Shown: positions 6,606-7,981 of the stretch, in pieces
Position numbering within the stretch: the stretch's first letter is position 1
Layout of the letters: the number at the start of each line of letters is the position of its first letter
Source: DATDCV01 sp036524155
GTDB lineage: Bacteria; Verrucomicrobiota; Verrucomicrobiia; Limisphaerales; UBA8199
Assembly (NCBI GenBank): GCA_036524155.1
Contig: DATDCV010000734.1
Span: 1 to 7,981, forward strand
Direction of reading: 5' to 3'
DNA length: 7,981 nt
The notes under the pieces: generated by a model
The model's input: only the letters and a program-made list of their open reading frames with translations
Databases searched by the model: none
What the model was told of the DNA's origin: nothing
Program-made: the position numbers and the translations under genes

Positions 6606-7204
6606 ATGAGGAGGCGAAGCGAGGGCCGTATGTGTTGCGCAAGGGGCTTGGGGGATGGCGGTTGGTGTTTAATGGCAAGGAGAGTGTTTTACCGGATGAG
6701 AAGGGTGTGGCGTACGTGGCGGTGCTTCTGGGTCGGCCCGGCGAGGTGATCCACGGATCCGAGCTTGCGAATCAGGCGTTCGGTGATGCGGTGGTTGACG
6801 GGCAGCGGAACGTGGCGCTGGATGATCGGGAGACTGCGCGCGCGATGGGAGAGGCGAGGCGGAGGTGCCAGGCGGTGATTGATGACGCGGACGCGAGCGA
6901 GGTGGAGCGGGAGGAGGCGCGTGGTGAGTTGGAGGGGATCATGGAGTGGGCGCGGAAGCATGTGCGCGGCACGGTGGGGAATGAGCAGCGGCAGGTGCGG
7001 GCGATTCGGCAGGCGATGCGGAGGCTGCTTGCCAGACTACAGGAGAGCGACGACCCGGTGGTGAAGGAATTCGGCGAACACCTGGAGCGGTATTTGTGGG
7101 AGCCGTCGAACCGGGGTGCGCGCGGGTTGAGGTCGCGGGTACGGGTGGGGCTGGCGGGGCGGTTTACGTACGAGCCGGCGGATGGGGTGAGGTGGAGCGG
7201 GTGA
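6602..7204 (+). CDS. hypothetical protein with winged-helix-like N-terminus
   Basis: The chosen start is TTG at 6602-6604, which overlaps the previous stop (TTGA) and has GAAGGG 7 nt upstream; an earlier TTG at 6548 lacks such support. The 200-residue product opens with YVLRKGLGGWRLVFNGKE and KGVAYVAVLLGRPGEVIHGSELA (residues 10-55), resembling the strand-helix-turn-helix pattern of winged-helix or response-regulator-like output domains. Residues 75-165 are highly charged and helical, probably coiled coil (EVEREEARGELEGIMEW). The last part (RSRVRVGLAGRFTYEP) is basic and beta-like. A DNA-binding or regulatory role is plausible but unproven. Codons are strongly G-ending. It is the last of the three-gene cluster, and its stop directly abuts the stop of the convergent protease gene. 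Confidence 0.65.
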   Translation: MNEEAKRGPYVLRKGLGGWRLVFNGKESVLPDEKGVAYVAVLLGRPGEVIHGSELANQAFGDAVVDGQRNVALDDRETARAMGEARRRCQAVIDDADASEVEREEARGELEGIMEWARKHVRGTVGNEQRQVRAIRQAMRRLLARLQESDDPVVKEFGEHLERYLWEPSNRGARGLRSRVRVGLAGRFTYEPADGVRWSG

Positions 7205-7981
7205 TCAGTGCTTGGCCGTTACAAGCATGACTGACTCGGCAAACCTGCTGTTTATCTCCTGCAGGGTGAGGTTGTCTGTGGTTTCCGGGTTGGGCAGTTT
7301 GACTTCTGGAATCGAGTCGAGGAGTGGAATGAACAGGGTGCCTTTGACGGCGAAGTTGACACCCTGGGGGATGGATTGTGAAGCACCAAGGCTGTAGAGG
7401 TCGTTGAGTTTGTGTGAGGCTACCGCTATCCAGCGGCCGTTGGCGTCCAGCACTGGGCCTCCTGAGTTCCCTGGGTTGATGGGGAGGGTCACTTGGATAT
7501 GCCTTGGATCGCCTTTGAGTCCTCTCAGAGAAGCAACGACGCCACTTCCGGCTACTGGCTTTTGGTTGTCGAGGACTCCCTCCATCGGGAAACCTAAAAG
7601 GAAGACGTTCTGCCCGACGCTCACGGAGTTCGGAGGCGCGGCTGGGATCGGTTTTGTTTTGAGGTCATCGGCTCGGAGCAGGCAGAGATCATTGCCTGCG
7701 TCGGAGGCGACGATCTTGGCGGCGTGTTTGGCACCTGTCGCGTCGCGGAGTTCTATTTCCTCTGACTTTTGTACTACATGTTGGCATGTCAAGACGTAGC
7801 CTCCTTCTGCTACGGCGAACCCGGTTCCTGTAGACGTCGTACCTTTGGCGGGGGAGGCGCCACGGGAGGTTTCGCGGCCGAGCGAGATCGGTGTTGCGGT
7901 TGGGGTGCGCATGTCGAACATAACGACGGCGTTGCGGAGCTGGTAGTGGCCGATCGTCTTTTCTTGCACGTAATAGAGGCC
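7205..7981 (-). CDS. trypsin-like serine protease, HtrA/S1C type (5' end outside window)
   Basis: Numbered from the GTG at 7969, the catalytic triad is H64 (TCQHVV), D94 (AGNDLCLL) and S169 (NPGNSGGPV), the standard order of DegP/HtrA-type proteases. TGTGFAV precedes the histidine strand as in that family. No PDZ domain follows; the chain ends about 85 residues after the serine, with a helical tail. The frame stays open upstream of GTG 7969 to the window edge (GLYYV), and that GTG has no Shine-Dalgarno, so the real protein probably has an N-terminal extension beyond the window, perhaps another domain. No signal peptide is visible in the part seen. Its location cannot be judged. It converges on the three-gene cluster with no bases between stops. 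Confidence 0.85.
   Translation of the reverse strand, partial: GLYYVQEKTIGHYQLRNAVVMFDMRTPTATPISLGRETSRGASPAKGTTSTGTGFAVAEGGYVLTCQHVVQKSEEIELRDATGAKHAAKIVASDAGNDLCLLRADDLKTKPIPAAPPNSVSVGQNVFLLGFPMEGVLDNQKPVAGSGVVASLRGLKGDPRHIQVTLPINPGNSGGPVLDANGRWIAVASHKLNDLYSLGASQSIPQGVNFAVKGTLFIPLLDSIPEVKLPNPETTDNLTLQEINSRFAESVMLVTAKH

Overview
The window is GC-rich bacterial chromosome, about 8 kb, most likely from a Verrucomicrobiota-type (PVC) soil or freshwater bacterium. That placement is inference. It rests on gene style (Tat-exported molybdenum hydroxylase, WYL-regulator debris, small G-ending-codon ORFs of unknown function) and on short degenerate tandem repeats of a kind I associate from memory with that group. 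No rRNA, tRNA, CRISPR or insertion-sequence transposase is visible.

Left part (1-3104, + strand): the 3' end of an unrecognised gene, then a 100-bp structured inverted repeat built like a REP/BIME element. This is followed by a two-gene operon for an isoquinoline-1-oxidoreductase/aldehyde-dehydrogenase type molybdenum hydroxylase: a [2Fe-2S] small subunit (470-940) and a Tat-signal-bearing molybdopterin large subunit (945-3104). Convergent to it is a hexapeptide-repeat acyltransferase-like gene (3129-3881, - strand).

Middle (3882-4412) has no intact gene. It holds a possible 3' remnant of a gene on the - strand, abutting a clear C-terminal remnant of a WYL-domain transcriptional regulator on the + strand, with short direct repeats at the junction.

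Right part (4413-7981) is accessory in character. A SeqA-like protein (5302-5811, -) lies directly upstream of a PD-(D/E)XK nuclease of the NucS/DUF91 type (4413-5198 or to 5354, -), apparently as one operon. Two inverted repeats sharing the core ACTGT-N4-ACAGT sit just upstream, one overlapping the putative promoter spacer. Diverging from it is a + strand cluster of three small unrecognised genes (5998-7204), interspersed with short tandem repeats; the last two overlap at TTGA. Their stop abuts that of a convergent HtrA/trypsin-like serine protease gene that runs off the right edge.

The most notable item is the SeqA homologue plus nuclease. SeqA is known as a hemimethylated-GATC reader in Dam-containing gammaproteobacteria. 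Here the fold signature is retained, two residues aligning with the DNA-contacting asparagines are replaced, and the partner is a nuclease. A DNA-modification-sensing nuclease module (defence or repair) is a hypothesis, not a demonstrated function.
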